The notes below the pieces were generated by a model. It ran no database searches, had not been told where the DNA came from, and saw only the letters and a program-made list of their open reading frames with translations. Positions 47,936 to 59,830 of a stretch of DNA of 64,000 nt are shown one piece after another (within the stretch, counting starts at the first letter, position 1; each line of letters opens with the position of its first letter). The position numbers and the translations under genes were made by a program. Origin of the DNA: Odiellus spinosus (taxonomy: Eukaryota; Arthropoda; Arachnida; Opiliones; Phalangiidae); NCBI GenBank assembly GCA_963920705.1, contig OY987226.1:23569636-23633635 (forward strand), given 5' to 3'.

Positions 47936-48291
47936 AAAGAATTTTTTTAATAAAAATTGAAGTGAAAGTGCCAACAGTTAGGGTGACATATCACCTAATA
48001 ATCGAGCAATGGTGGTATGGCGGTGAGAATAGCTGCCTTCCAAGCAGTTGACCCGGGTTCGACTCCCGGCCATTGAAAAAGTAATTTTTTAATAAAAATT
48101 GAAGTGAAAGTGCCAACATTTAGGGTGACATATCATCTAATTATCGAGCAATGGTGGTATAGCGGTGAGAATAGCTCCCTTCCAAGCAGTTGACCCGGGT
48201 TCGACTCCCGGCCATTGTAAATACAATTTTTTTTATCAAAATTGAAGTGAAAGTGCCAACAGTTAGGGTGATATAGTCTGGCAATTATTCA

Positions 48292-48363
48292 GCAATGGTG
48301 GTATGGCTGTGAGAATAGCTGCCTGCCAAGCAGTTGAGCCGGGTTCGACTCCCGGCCATTGCA
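48292..48363 (+). tRNA. tRNA-Gly with GCC anticodon, second copy
   Basis: 428 bp downstream of the first GCC copy; D loop tatggctgtgag, also with a damaged A box. These are the only two GCC copies noticed. Confidence 0.8.
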
Positions 48364-49146
48364 AAAGAATTTTTTTAATAAAAATTGAAGTGAAAGTGCC
48401 AACAGTTAAGGTGACATATCACCTAATAATCGAGCAATGGTGGTATGGTGGTGGGAATAGCTGCCTTCCAAGCAGTTGACCCGGGTTCGACTCCCGGCCA
48501 CTGCAAAAGCAATTTTTTAATAAAAATTGAAGTGAAAGTGCCAACAGTTAGGGTGATATATCGGGCTATTATTCAGCAATGGTGGTATAGCGGTGAGAAT
48601 AGCTGCCTTCCAAGCAGTTGACCCGGGTTCGACTCCCGGCCATTGCAAAAGCAATTTTTTAATAAAAATTGAAGTGAAAGTGCCAACAGTTAGGGTGATA
48701 TATCGGGCAATTATTCAGCAATGGTGGTATAGCGGTGAGAATAGCTGCCTTCCAAGCAGTTGAGCCAGGTTCGACTCCCGGCCATTGCAAACGGATTTTT
48801 TTAATAAAAATTGAAGTGAAAGTGCCAACAGTTAGGGTGACATATCATCTAATTATCGAGCAATGGTGGTATAGCGGAGAGAATAGCTGCCTTCCAAGCA
48901 GTTGACCTGGGTTCGACTACCGGCCATTGCAAAAGGATTTTTTTTAATAAAAATTGAAGTGAAAGAGCCAACAGTTAGGGTGATATATCAGCTAATTATT
49001 CAGCAGTGGTGGTAAAGCGGTGAGAATAGCTGCCTTCCAAGCAGTTGACCCGGGTTCGACTCCCGGCAGTTGCAAAAGGATTTTTTTTTAATAAAAATTG
49101 AAGTGAAAGTGCCAACAGTTAGGGTGACATATCATCTAATTATCGA

Positions 49147-49218
49147 GCAATGGTGGTATAGCGGTGAGAATAGCTGCCTCTCAAGCAGTTGACATGGGTT
49201 CGACTCCCGGCCATTGCA
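49147..49218 (+). tRNA. tRNA-Gly body with CUC anticodon (Glu-type)
   Basis: Loop CTCTCAA keeps U33 and gives CUC, complementary to glutamate codon GAG. A gacatggg change weakens the T stem. Confidence 0.75.
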
Positions 49219-52200
49219 AAAGGATTTTTTTTAATAAAAATTGAAGTGAAAGAGAAAAGAGTTAGGGTGATATATCAGGTAATTATTCAGCAGTGGTGGT
49301 AAAGCTGTGAGAATAGCTGCCTTCCAAGCAGATGATCCGGGTTCGACTCCCGGCCATTGCATAAGCATTTTTTTTAATAAAAATTGAGGTGAAAGTGCCA
49401 ACAGTTAGGGTGACATATCATCTACTTATCGAGCAATGGTGGTATAGCGGTGAGAAAGCTGCCTTCCAAGCAGTTGACCCGGGTTCGGCTCCCGGCCATT
49501 ACATAAGGATTTTTTTTAATAAAAAGTGAAAGTGCCATCAGTTAGGGTGACATATCGTCTATTTATCGAGCAATGGTGGTATAGCGGTGAGAATAGCTGC
49601 CTTCCAAGCAGTTGACCCGGGTTCGACTCCCGGCCATTGCAAAAGCAATTTTTTTTATAAAAATTGAAGTGAAAGTGCCAACAGTTAGGGTGACATATCA
49701 TCTAATTATCGTGCAATGGTGGTATAGCGGTGAGAATAGCTGCCTTCCAAGCAATTGACCTGGGTTCGACTCCCGGCCATTGCAGGAGGATTTTTTTTAA
49801 TAAAAATTGAAGCGAAAGAGCCAACAGTTAGGGTGATATATCAGCTAATTATTCAGCAGTGGTGGTAAAGCGGTGAGAATAGCTGCCTTCCAAGCAGATG
49901 ACCCGGGTTCGACTCCCGGCCTTGCATAAGCATTTTTTTAATAAAAATTGAAGTGAAAGTGCCAACAGTTAGGGAAACATATCATCTACTTATCGAGCAA
50001 TGGTGGTATAGCCTTGAGAATAGCTGCCTTCCAAGCAGTTGACCCGGGTTCGACTCCCGGCCATTGCCAAAGGATTTTTTTAATAAAAATTGAAGTGAAA
50101 GTGCCAACATTTAGGGTGACATATCATCTAATTATCGAGCAATGGTGGTATAGCGGTGAGAATAGCTGCCTTCCAAGCAGTTGACCCGGGTTCGACTCCC
50201 GATCATTGCAAATGTATTTTTTTTTATAAAAATTGAAGTGAAAGTGCCAACAGTTAGGGTGATATATCGGGCAATTATTCAGCAATGGTGGTATAGCGGT
50301 GAGAATAGCTGCCTTCCAAGCAGTTGAGCCGGGCTCGACTCCCGGCCATTGCAAACGGATTTTTTTTAATAAAAATTGAAGTGAAAGTGCCAACAGTTAG
50401 GGTGACATATCATCTATTTATCGAGCAATGGTGGTATAGCGGTGAGAATAGCTGCCTTCCAAGCAGTTGACCCGGGTTCGACTCCCGGCAGTTGCAATAG
50501 GATTTTTTTTAATAAAAATTGAAGTGAAAGTGCCAACAGTTAGGGTGACATATCATCTAATTATCGAGCAATGGTGGTATAGCGGTGAGAATAGCTGCCT
50601 TCCAAGCAGTTGACCTGGGTTCGACTCCCGGCCATTGCAAAAAGATTTTTTTTAATAAAAATTGAAGTGAAAGAGCCAACAGTTAGGGTGATATATCAGC
50701 TAATTATTCAGCAGTGGTGGTAAAGCGGTGAGAATAGCTGCCTTCCAAGCAGATGACCCGGGTTCGACTCCCGGCCATTGCATAAGCATTTTTTTTAATA
50801 AAAATTGAAGTGAAAGTGCCAACAGTTAGGGTGACATATCATCTAATTATCGAGCAATGGTGGTATAGCGGTGAGAAAGCTGCCTTCCAAGCAGTTGACC
50901 AGGGTTCGACTCCCGGCCATTGCAAAAGGAATTTTTTCATAAAAATTGAAGTGAAAGAGCCAAAAGTGAGGGTGATATATCAGCTAATTATTCAGCAGTG
51001 GTGGTAAAGCGGTGAGAATAGCTGCCTTCCAAGCAGTTGACCCGGGTTCGACTCCCGGCCATTGCATAAGCATTTTTTTTTTAATAAAAATTGAAGTGAA
51101 AGTGCCAACAGTTAGGGTGACATATCATCTACTTATCGAGCAATGGTGGTATAGCGGTGAGAAAGCTGCCTTCCAAGCAGGTGACCCGGGTTCGACTCCC
51201 GGCCTTTACATAAGCATTTTTTTTAATAAAAAGTGAAAGTACCATCAGTTAGGGTGACATATCATCTAATTATCGAGCAATGGTGGTATAGCGGTTAGAA
51301 TAGCTGGCTTCCAAGCTGTTGACCTTGGTTCGACTCCCGGCCATTGCAAAAGGAATTTTTTAATAAAAATTGAAGTGAAAGTGCCAACAGTTAGGGTGAC
51401 ATATCATCTATTCATCGAACAATGGTGGTATAGCGGTGAGAATAGCTGCCTTCCAAACAGTTGACCCGGGTTCGACTCCCGGCCTTTGCAAAAGGATTTT
51501 TTTAATAAAAATTGAAGTGAAAGTGCCAACAGTTAGGGTGACATATCATCTAATAAACGGGCAATGGTGGTATAGCGGTGAGAATAGCTGCCTTCCAAGC
51601 AGTTGACCCGGGTTCGACTCCCGGCCATTGCAAAGGGATTTTTTTTTATAAAAATTGAAGTGAAAGTGCCATCAGTTAGGGTGAAATATCAACTAATTAT
51701 CGAGCAATGGTGGTATAGCGGTGAGAATAGCTGCCTTCCAAGCAGTTGACCCGGGTTCGACTCCCGACCATTGGAAAAAGGAATTTTTTCATAAAAATTG
51801 AAGTGAAAGAGCCAAAAGTTAGGGTGATATATCTGCTAACTATTCAGCAGTGTTGGTAAAGCGGTGAGAATAGCTGCCTTCCAAGCACTTGACCCGGGAT
51901 CGACTCCCGGTCATTGCATAAGGATTTTTTTTAATAAAAATTAAAGTGAAAGTGCCAACAGTTAGGGTGACATATCATCTACTTATCGAGCAATGGTGGT
52001 ATAGCGGTGAGAATAGCTGCCTTCCAAGCAGTTGACCCGGGTTCGTCTACCGGGCATTGCAAAAGGATTATTTTTAATAAAAATTGAAGTGAAAGTGCCA
52101 ACAGTTAGGGTGACATATCATCTATTCATCGAGCAATGGTGGTGTAGCGGTGAGAATAGCTGCCTTCAAAGCAGTTAACCCGGGTTCGACTCCCGGCCAT

Positions 52201-52290
52201 TGCAAATGCATTTTTTAAATAAAAATAGGGTGACATATCATTTAATAATCGAGCAATGGTGGTATAGCGGTGAGAATAGCTGCCTTCCAA

Positions 52291-55200
52291 GCAGTTGACC
52301 CGGGTACGACTCCCGGCCATTGCAAAAGCAATTTTTTTAATAAAAATTGAAGTGAAAGTGCCAACAGTTAGGGTGACATATCATCTAATAATCGAGCAAT
52401 GGTGGTATAGCGGTGAGAATAGCTGCCATCCAAGTAGTTGTCCCGGGTTCGACTGCCGGCCATTGCAAACGCAATTTTTTTTAATAAAAATTGAAGTGAA
52501 AGTGGTAACAGTTAGGGTGATATATCGGGAAATTAATCAGCAGTGGTGGTATAGCGGTGAGAATAGCTGCCTTCCAAGCAGTTGACCCGGGTTCGGCTCC
52601 CGGCCATTACATAAGGATTTTTTTAATAAAAAGTGAAAGTGCCATCAGTTAGGGTGACATATCATCTAATTGTTGAGCAATGGTGGTATAGCGGTGAGAA
52701 TAGCTGCCTTCCAAGCAGTTGACCCGGGTTCGATTACCGGGCATTGCAAAAGGATTATTATTAATAAAAATTGAAGTGAAAGTGCCAACAGTTAGGGTGA
52801 CATATCATCTATTCTTCGAGCAATGGTGGTATAGCGGTGTGAATAGCTGCCTTCCAAGCAGTTGACCCGGGTTCGACTCCCGGCCATTGCAATAGGAAAT
52901 TTTTAATAAAAATTGAAGTGAAAGTGCCAACAGTTAGGGTGATATATCGGGAAATTAATCAGCAATGGTGGTATAGCGGTGAGAATAGCTGCCTTCCAAG
53001 CAGTTGACCCGGGTTCGACTCCCGGCCATTGCAAAATGATTTTTTTTAATAAAAATTGAAGTGAAAGTGCCATCAGTTAGGGTGAAATATCATCTAATTA
53101 TCGAGCAATGGTGGTATAGCGGTGAGAATAGATGCCTTCCAAGCAGTTGACCGGGTTCGACTCCCGGCCGTTGCAAAAGGATTTTTTTTAATAAAAATTG
53201 AAGTGAAAGTGCCTACAGTTAGGGTGATATATCGGGCAATTATTCAGCAATGGTGGTATTGCGGTGAGAATAGCTGCCTTCCAAGCAGTTGACCCGGGTT
53301 CGACTCCCGGCCATTGCAAAAGCAATTTTTTTAATAAAAATTGAAGTGAAAATGCCAACAGTTAGGGTGATATATCGGGCAATTATTCAGCAATGGTGGT
53401 ATAGCGGTGAGAATAGCTGCATTCCAAGCAGTTGACCCGGGTTCGACTCCCGGCCATTGCAAAAGGATTTTTTTAATAAAAATTGAAGTGAAAGTGCCAA
53501 CAGTTAGGGTGACATATCATCTAATTGTTGAGCAATGGTGGTATAGCGGTGAGAATAGCTGCCTTCCAAGCAGTTGACCCGGGTTCGACTACCGGGCATT
53601 GCAAAAGGATTATTTTTAATAAAAATTGAAGTGCCAACAGTTAGGGTGACATATCATCTATTCATCGAGCAATGGTGGTATCGCGGTGAGAATAGCTGCC
53701 TTCAAAGCAGTTGACCCGGGTTCGACTCCCGGCCATTGCAATAGGAATTTTTTAATCAAAATTGAAGTGAAAGTGCCAACATTTAGGGTGACATATCATC
53801 TAATCATCGAGCAATGGTGATATAGCGGTGAGAATAGCTGCCTTCAAAGCAGTTGACCCGGGTTCGACTCCCGGCCATTGCAAATGCATTTTTTTTTAAT
53901 AAAAATAGGGTGACATATCATCTAATAATCGAGCAATGGTGGTATAGCGGTGAGAATAGCTGCCTTCCAAGCAGTTGACCCGGGTTCGACTCCCGGCCAT
54001 TGCAAAGGCAATTTTTTTAATAAAAATTGAAGTGAAAGTGCCAACAGTTTGGGTGATATATCGGGCAATTATTCAGCAATGGTGGTATAGCGGTGAGAAT
54101 AGCTGCCTTCCAAGCAGTTGACCCGGGTTCGACTCCCGGCCATTGCAAAAGGATTTTTTTAATAAAAATTGAAGTGAAAGTGCCAACAGTTAGGGTGACA
54201 TATCATCTAATAATCGAGCAATGGTGGTATAGCGGTGAGAATAGCTGACTTCCAAGCAGTTGACCCGGGTTCGACACCCGGCCATTGCAGAAGCAATTTT
54301 TTTAATAAAAATTGAAGTGAAAGTGCCAACAGTTAGGGTGATATATCGGGAAATTAATCAGCAATGGTGGTATAGCGGTGAGAATAGCTCACTTCCAAGC
54401 AGTTGACCCGGGTTCGACTCCCGGCCATTGTAAAATGATTTTTTTTAATAAAAATTGAAGTGAAAGTGATATCAGTTAGGGTGAAATATCATCTAATTAT
54501 CGAGCAATGGTGGTATAGCGGTGAGAATAGATGCCTTCCAAGCAGTTGACCGAGTTCGACTCCCGGCCGTTGCAAAAGGATTTTTTTTAATAAAAATTGA
54601 AGTGAAAGTGCCTACAGTTAGGGAGATATATCGGGCAATTATTCAGGAATGGTGGTATAGCGGTGAGAATAGCTGCCTTCCAAGCAGTTGACCCGGATTC
54701 GACTCCCGACCATTGGAAAAAGGAATTTTTTCATAAAAATTGAAGTGAAAGAGCCAAAAGTCAGGGTGATATATCTGCTAACTATTCAGCAGTGTTGGTA
54801 AAGCGGTGAGAATAGCTGCCTTCCAAGCACTTGACCCGGGATCGACTCCCGGTCATTGCATAAGGATTTTTTTTAATAAAAATTGAAGTGAAAGTGCCAA
54901 CAGTTAGAGTGACATATCATCTACTTATCGAGCAATGGTGGTATAGCGGTGAGAAAGCTGCCTTCCAAGCAGTTGACCCGGGTTCGGCTCCCGGCCATTA
55001 CATAAGGATTTTTTTTAATAAAAAGTGAAAGTGCCATCAGTTAGGGTGACATAATATATAACTGTCGAGCAATGGTGGTATAGCGGTGAGAATAGCTGCC
55101 TTCCAAGCAGTTGACCCGGGTTCGTCTACCGGGCATTGCAAAAGGATTATTTTTAATAAAAATTGAAGTGAAAGTGCCAACAGTTAGGGTGACATATCAT

Positions 55201-56454
55201 CTATTCATCGAGCAATGGTGGTATAGCGGTGAGAATAGCTGCCTTCAAAGCAGTTGACCCGGGTTCGACTCACGGCCATTGCAAAAGCAAATTTTTTTAA
55301 TAAAAATTGAAGTGAAAATGCCAACAGTTAGGGTTATATATCGGGTAATTATTCAGCAATGGTGGTATAGCGGTGAGAATAGCTGCCTTCCAAGCAGTTG
55401 ACCCGGGTTCGACTCCCGGCCATTGCAAAAGGATTTTTTTAATAAAAATTGAAGTGAAAGTGCCAACAGTTAGGGTGACATATCATCTAATAATCGAGCA
55501 ATGGTGGTATAGCGGTGAGAATAGCTGCCATCCAAGTAGTTGACCCGGGTTCGACTGCCGGCCATTGGAAACGCAATTTTTTTTAATAAAAATTGAAGTG
55601 AAAGTGGTAACAGTTAGGGTGATATATCGGGCAAATATTCAGCAATGGTTGTATAGCGGTGAGAATAGCTGCCTTCCAAGCAGTTGACTCGGGTTCGACT
55701 CCCGACCATTGCAAAAGGAATTTTTTCAAAAAAATTGAAGTGAAAGAGCCAAAAGTTAGGGTGATATATCTGCTAACTATTCAGCAGTGTTGGTAAAGCG
55801 GTGAGAATAGCTGCCTTCCAAGCAGTTGACCCGGGATCGACTCCCGGCCATTGCATAAGGATTTTTTTTAATAAAAATTGAAGTGAAAGTGCCAACAGTT
55901 AGGGTGACATATCATCTATTCATCGAGCAATGGTGATATAGCGGTGAGAATAGCTGCCTTCGAAGCAGTTGACCCGGGTTCGACTCCCGGCCATTGCAAA
56001 TGCATTTTTTAAATAAAAATAGGGTGACATATCATCTAATAATCGAGCAATGGTGGTACAGCGGTGAGAATAGCTGCCTTCCAAGCAGTTGACCCGGGTT
56101 CGACTCCCGGCCATTGCAAAAGCAATTTTTTTAATCAAAATTGAAGTGAAAATGCCAACAGTTAGGGTGATATATCGGGCAATTATTCAGCAATGGTGGT
56201 ATAGCGGTGAGAATAGCTGCCTTCCAAGCAGTTGACCCGGGTTCGACTCCCGGCCATTGAAAAAGGATTTTTTTTAATAAAAATTGAAGTGAAAGAGCCA
56301 AAAGTTAGGGTGATATATCTGCTAAATATTCAGCAGTGTTGGTAAAGCGGTGAGAATAGCTGCCTTGCAAGCAGTTGACCCGGGTTCGACTCCCGGCCAT
56401 TGCATTAGTATTTTTTTTAATAAAAATTTAAGTGAAAGTGCCAACAGTCAGGGT
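52291..56454 (+). repeat. Segmental block, copy 2 (partner at ~38.4-44.3 kb)
   Basis: Downstream copy of the 38.4-44.3 kb block with unit-sized deletions. UCA genes at 53669, 53811 and 55212 correspond to 40369, 40511 and 41912. The copy equivalent to UCA gene 42906 is at 55927 and has mutated to UCG. Homology continues into the next block to ~57.1 kb. Confidence 0.84.
55927..55998 (+). tRNA. tRNA-Gly body with UCG anticodon derived from a UCA copy
   Basis: Loop CTTCGAA, while the matching gene in the upstream segmental copy (42906) has CTTCAAA. A single A-to-G change at anticodon base 36 separates them. The G10A A-box change is shared. Confidence 0.8.
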
Positions 56455-58017
56455 GACTTATCATCTACTTATCGAGCAATGGTGGTATAGCGGTGAGAAA
56501 GCTGCCTTCCAAGCAGTTGACCAGGGTTCGGCTCCCGGCCATTACATAAGGAATTTTTTAATCAAAATTGAAGTGAAAGTGCCAACATTTAGGGTGACAA
56601 ATCATCTAATCATCGAGCAATGGTGGTATAGCGGTGAGAATAGCTGCCTTCCAAGCAGTTGACCCGGGTTCGACTCCCAGCCATTGCAAAAGAATTTTTT
56701 TTAATAAAAATTTAAGTGAAAGTGCCAACAGTTAGGGTGACATATCATCTAATTATCGAGCATTGGTGGTATAGCGGTGAAAATAGCTGCCTTTCAAGCA
56801 GTTGACCCGGGTTCGACTCCCGGCCATTGCAAAAGGAATTTTAATAAAAATTGAAGAGAAAGTGCCAACATTTAGGGTGACATATCATATAATTATCGAG
56901 CAATGGTGGTATAGCGGTGACAATAGCTGCCTTCCAGGCAGTTGACCCGGGTTCGACTCCCGGCCGTTGCAAAAGCAATTTTTTTTAATAAAAATTGAAG
57001 TGAAAGTGCCAACATTTAGGGTGACATATCATCTAATCATCGAGCAATGGTGGTATAGCGGTGAGAATAGCTGCCTTCGAAGCAGTTGACCCGGGTTCGA
57101 CTCCCGGCCATTGCAAAAGTAATTTTTTTTATAAAAATTGAAGTGAAAGTGCCAACAGTTAGGGTGATATATCGGCCAATTATTCAGCAATGGTGGTAAA
57201 GCGGTGAGAATAGCTGCCTTCCAAGCAGTTGACCCGGGTTCGACTCCCGGCCATTGTAAAAGGAATATTTTAATAAAAATTGAAGTGAAAGTGCCAACAG
57301 TTATGGTGACATATCATCCCTTATCGAGCAATGGTGGTATAGCGGTGAGAATAGCTGCCTTCCAAGCAGTTGACCCGGGTTCGACTCTCGGCCATTGCAA
57401 AAGGATTTTTTTTAATAAAAATTGAAGTGAAAGTGCCAACGGTTAGGGTGACATATCATCTAATTATCGAGCATTGGTGGTATAGCGGTGAAAATAGCTG
57501 CCTTTCAAGCAGTTGACCTGGGTTCGACTCCCGGCCATTGCAAAAGGAATTTTAATAAAAATTGAAGAGAAAGTGCCAACATTTAGGGTGACATATCATA
57601 TAATAATCGAGCTATGGTGGTATAGCGGTGACAATAGCTGCCTTCCAAGCAGTTGACCCGGGTTCGACTCCCGGCCGTTGCAAAAGCAATTTTTTTAATA
57701 AAAATTGAAGTGAAAGTGCCAACAGTTAGGGTGATATATCGGGCAATAATTCAGCAATGGTGGTATAGCGGTGAGAATAGCTGCCTTCCAAGCAGTTGAC
57801 CCGGGTTCGACTCCCGGCCATTGCTAAAGGAATTTTTTCATAAAAATTGAAGTGAAAGAGCCAAAAGTTATGGTGATATATCAGCTAACTATGCAGCAGT
57901 GGTGGTTAAGCGGTGAGAATAGCTGCCTTCCAAGCAGTTGACCCGGGTTCGACTCCCGGCCATTGCATAAGCATTTTTTTTAATAAAAATTGAAGTGAAA
58001 GTGCCAACAGTTAGGGT
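56455..58017 (+). repeat. 1563-bp higher-order repeat, copy 1
   Basis: Eleven units. Markers recur 1563 bp downstream: gacttatcat spacers 56456/58019, UCG genes 57044/58607, UUC genes 56760/58323 and 57471/59034. One shared spacer contains a shortened catccctta stretch. Confidence 0.88.
57044..57115 (+). tRNA. tRNA-Gly body with UCG anticodon (Arg-type)
   Basis: Loop CTTCGAA in an otherwise consensus gene, with intact acceptor, A box and B box. Its partner at 44.0 kb has UCC. Duplicate at 58607-58678. Confidence 0.83.
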
Positions 58018-59580
58018 GACTTATCATCTACTTATCGAGCAATGGTGGTATAGCGGTGAGAAAGCTGCCTTCCAAGCAGTTGACCAGGGTTCGGCTCCCG
58101 GCCATTACATAAGGAATTTTTTAATCAAAATTGAAGTGAAAGTGCCAACATTTAGGGTGACAAATCATCTAATCATCGAGCAATGGTGGTATAGCGGTGA
58201 GAATAGCTGCCTTCCAAGCAGTTGACTCGGGTTCGACTCCCAGCCATTGCAAAAGGATTTTTTTTAATAAAAATTTAAGTGAAAGTGCCAACAGTTAGGG
58301 TGACATATCATCTAATTATCGAGCATTGGTGGTATAGCGGTGAAAATAGCTGCCTTTCAAGCAGTTGACCCGGGTTCGACTCCCGGCCATTGCAAAAGGA
58401 ATTTTAATAAAAATTGAAGAGAAAGTGCCAACATTTAGGGTGACATATCATATAATTATCGAGCAATGGTGGTATAGCGGTGACAATAGCTGCCTTCCAG
58501 GCAGTTGACCCGGGTTCTACTCCCGGCCGTTGCAAAAGCAATTTTTTTTAATAAAAATTGAAGTGAAAGTGCCAACATTTAGGGTGACATATCATCTAAT
58601 CATCGAGCAATGGTGGTATAGCGGTGAGAATAGCTGCCTTCGAAGCAGTTGACCCGGGTTCGACTCCCGGCCATTGCAAAAGTAATTTTTTTTATAAAAA
58701 TTGAAGTGAAAGTGCCAACAGTTAGGGTGATATATCGGCCAATTATTCAGCAATGGTGGTAAAGCGGTGAGAATAGCTGCCTTCCAAGCAGTTGACCCGG
58801 GTTCGACTCCCGGCCATTGTAAAAGGAATATTTTAATAAAAATTGAAGTGAAAGTGCCAACAGTTATGGTGACATATCATCCCTTATCGAGCAATGGTGG
58901 TATAGCGGTGAGAATAGCTGCCTTCCAAGCAGTTGACCCGGGTTCGACTCTCGGCCATTGCAAAAGGATTTTTTTTAATAAAAATTGAAGTGAAAGTGCC
59001 AACGGTTAGGGTGACATATCATCTAATTATCGAGCATTGGTGGTATAGCGGTGAAAATAGCTGCCTTTCAAGCAGTTGACCTGGGTTCGACTCCCGGCCA
59101 TTGCAAAAGGAATTTTAATAAAAATTGAAGAGAAAGTGCCAACATTTAGGGTGACATATCATATAATAATCGAGCTATGGTGGTATAGCGGTGACAATAG
59201 CTGCCTTCCAAGCAGTTGACCCGGGTTCGACTCCCGGCCGTTGCAAAAGCAATTTTTTTAATAAAAATTGAAGTGAAAGTGCCAACAGTTAGGGTGATAT
59301 ATCGGGCAATAATTCAGCAATGGTGGTATAGCGGTGAGAATAGCTGCCTTCCAAGCAGTTGACCCGGGTTCGACTCCCGGCCATTGCTAAAGGAATTTTT
59401 TCATAAAAATTGAAGTGAAAGAGCCAAAAGTTATGGTGATATATCAGCTAACTATGCAGCAGTGGTGGTTAAGCGGTGAGAATAGCTGCCTTCCAAGCAG
59501 TTGACCCGGGTTCGACTCCCGGCCATTGCATAAGCATTTTTTTTAATAAAAATTGAAGTGAAAGTGCCAACAGTTAGGGT
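58018..59580 (+). repeat. 1563-bp higher-order repeat, copy 2
   Basis: Near-identical tandem copy; similarity ends around 59581, where gacatatcat replaces gacttatcat. Confidence 0.87.
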
Positions 59581-59738
59581 GACATATCATCTACTTATCG
59601 AGCAATGGTGGTATAGCGGTGAGAAAGCTGCCTTCCAAGCAGTTGACCCGGGTTCGGCTCCCGGCCATTATATAAGGATTTTTTTTAATAAAAAGTGAAA
59701 GTGCCATCAGTTTGGGTGACATATCATCTAATTATCGA

Positions 59739-59810
59739 GCAATGGTGGTAAAGCGGTGAGAATAGCTGCCATCCAAGCAATTGACCCGGGTTCGACTCCC
59801 GGCCATTGCA
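59739..59810 (+). tRNA. tRNA-Gly(UCC)-like, last gene of the array
   Basis: Loop CATCCAA keeps UCC but U33 is replaced by A, and the 3' anticodon stem is gcaat. The acceptor and T arm are intact. A T8 run at ~59817-59824 ends the final unit. Confidence 0.82.
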
Positions 59811-59830
59811 AAAGCAATTTTTTTAATTCT

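Larger units (their letters stand above)
44301..52290 (+). repeat. Array B, 44.3-52.3 kb block
   Basis: Dominated by UCC genes with spacer variants tcagctaattattcag and aacatttaggg. No UCA gene was found between 42977 and 52133. Contains two three-unit (428-bp) tandem repeats, near 46,550-47,400 and 47,640-48,490, and most of the rare anticodons (UAA, UAC, CUC, GCC, UCG). Confidence 0.85.
6625..59824 (+). repeat. Main tRNA-Gly array B: ~375 head-to-tail units over 53 kb
   Basis: The whole stretch is one repeated unit of ~142 bp (121-144 bp), always on the + strand: 72-nt tRNA-Gly gene, A-rich link, T-run, and a spacer ending in an AT-rich stretch. The unit number is an estimate from length and period. 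Two main spacer types alternate irregularly: gacatatcatctaat..cga before gcaatgg, and gatatatcgggcaattattca. A third, tctgctaactattca, precedes genes starting gcagtgttgg. No inverted unit and no other tRNA species were seen. Many copies are intact UCC genes; others have recurrent lesions (actaccgggc, A58 changes, gagaaagctgcc deletion, gatgcc stem). Anticodon variants are listed separately. No protein gene is present; the short ORFs on both strands are repeat translations. Confidence 0.95.

Noticed and set aside
10970..58988. Many repeated 60-96-residue ORFs on both strands across the array (for example minus-strand MAGSRTRVNCLEG peptides)
   Set aside because: They are translations of the tRNA gene and spacer, change with each unit, lack independent support and follow the repeat period.
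1394..59824. ttagggt in every spacer as a telomeric repeat
   Set aside because: Only one hexamer per ~142-bp unit, never in tandem, and part of a longer conserved spacer.
1394..59824. tRNA-derived SINE family
   Set aside because: No SINE body, no A-tail or target-site duplications; the units are head-to-tail with complete 3' acceptor strands and terminators.
6625..59824. CRISPR array
   Set aside because: The conserved part is a tRNA gene and the spacers are also repeated, not unique; the context is eukaryotic.
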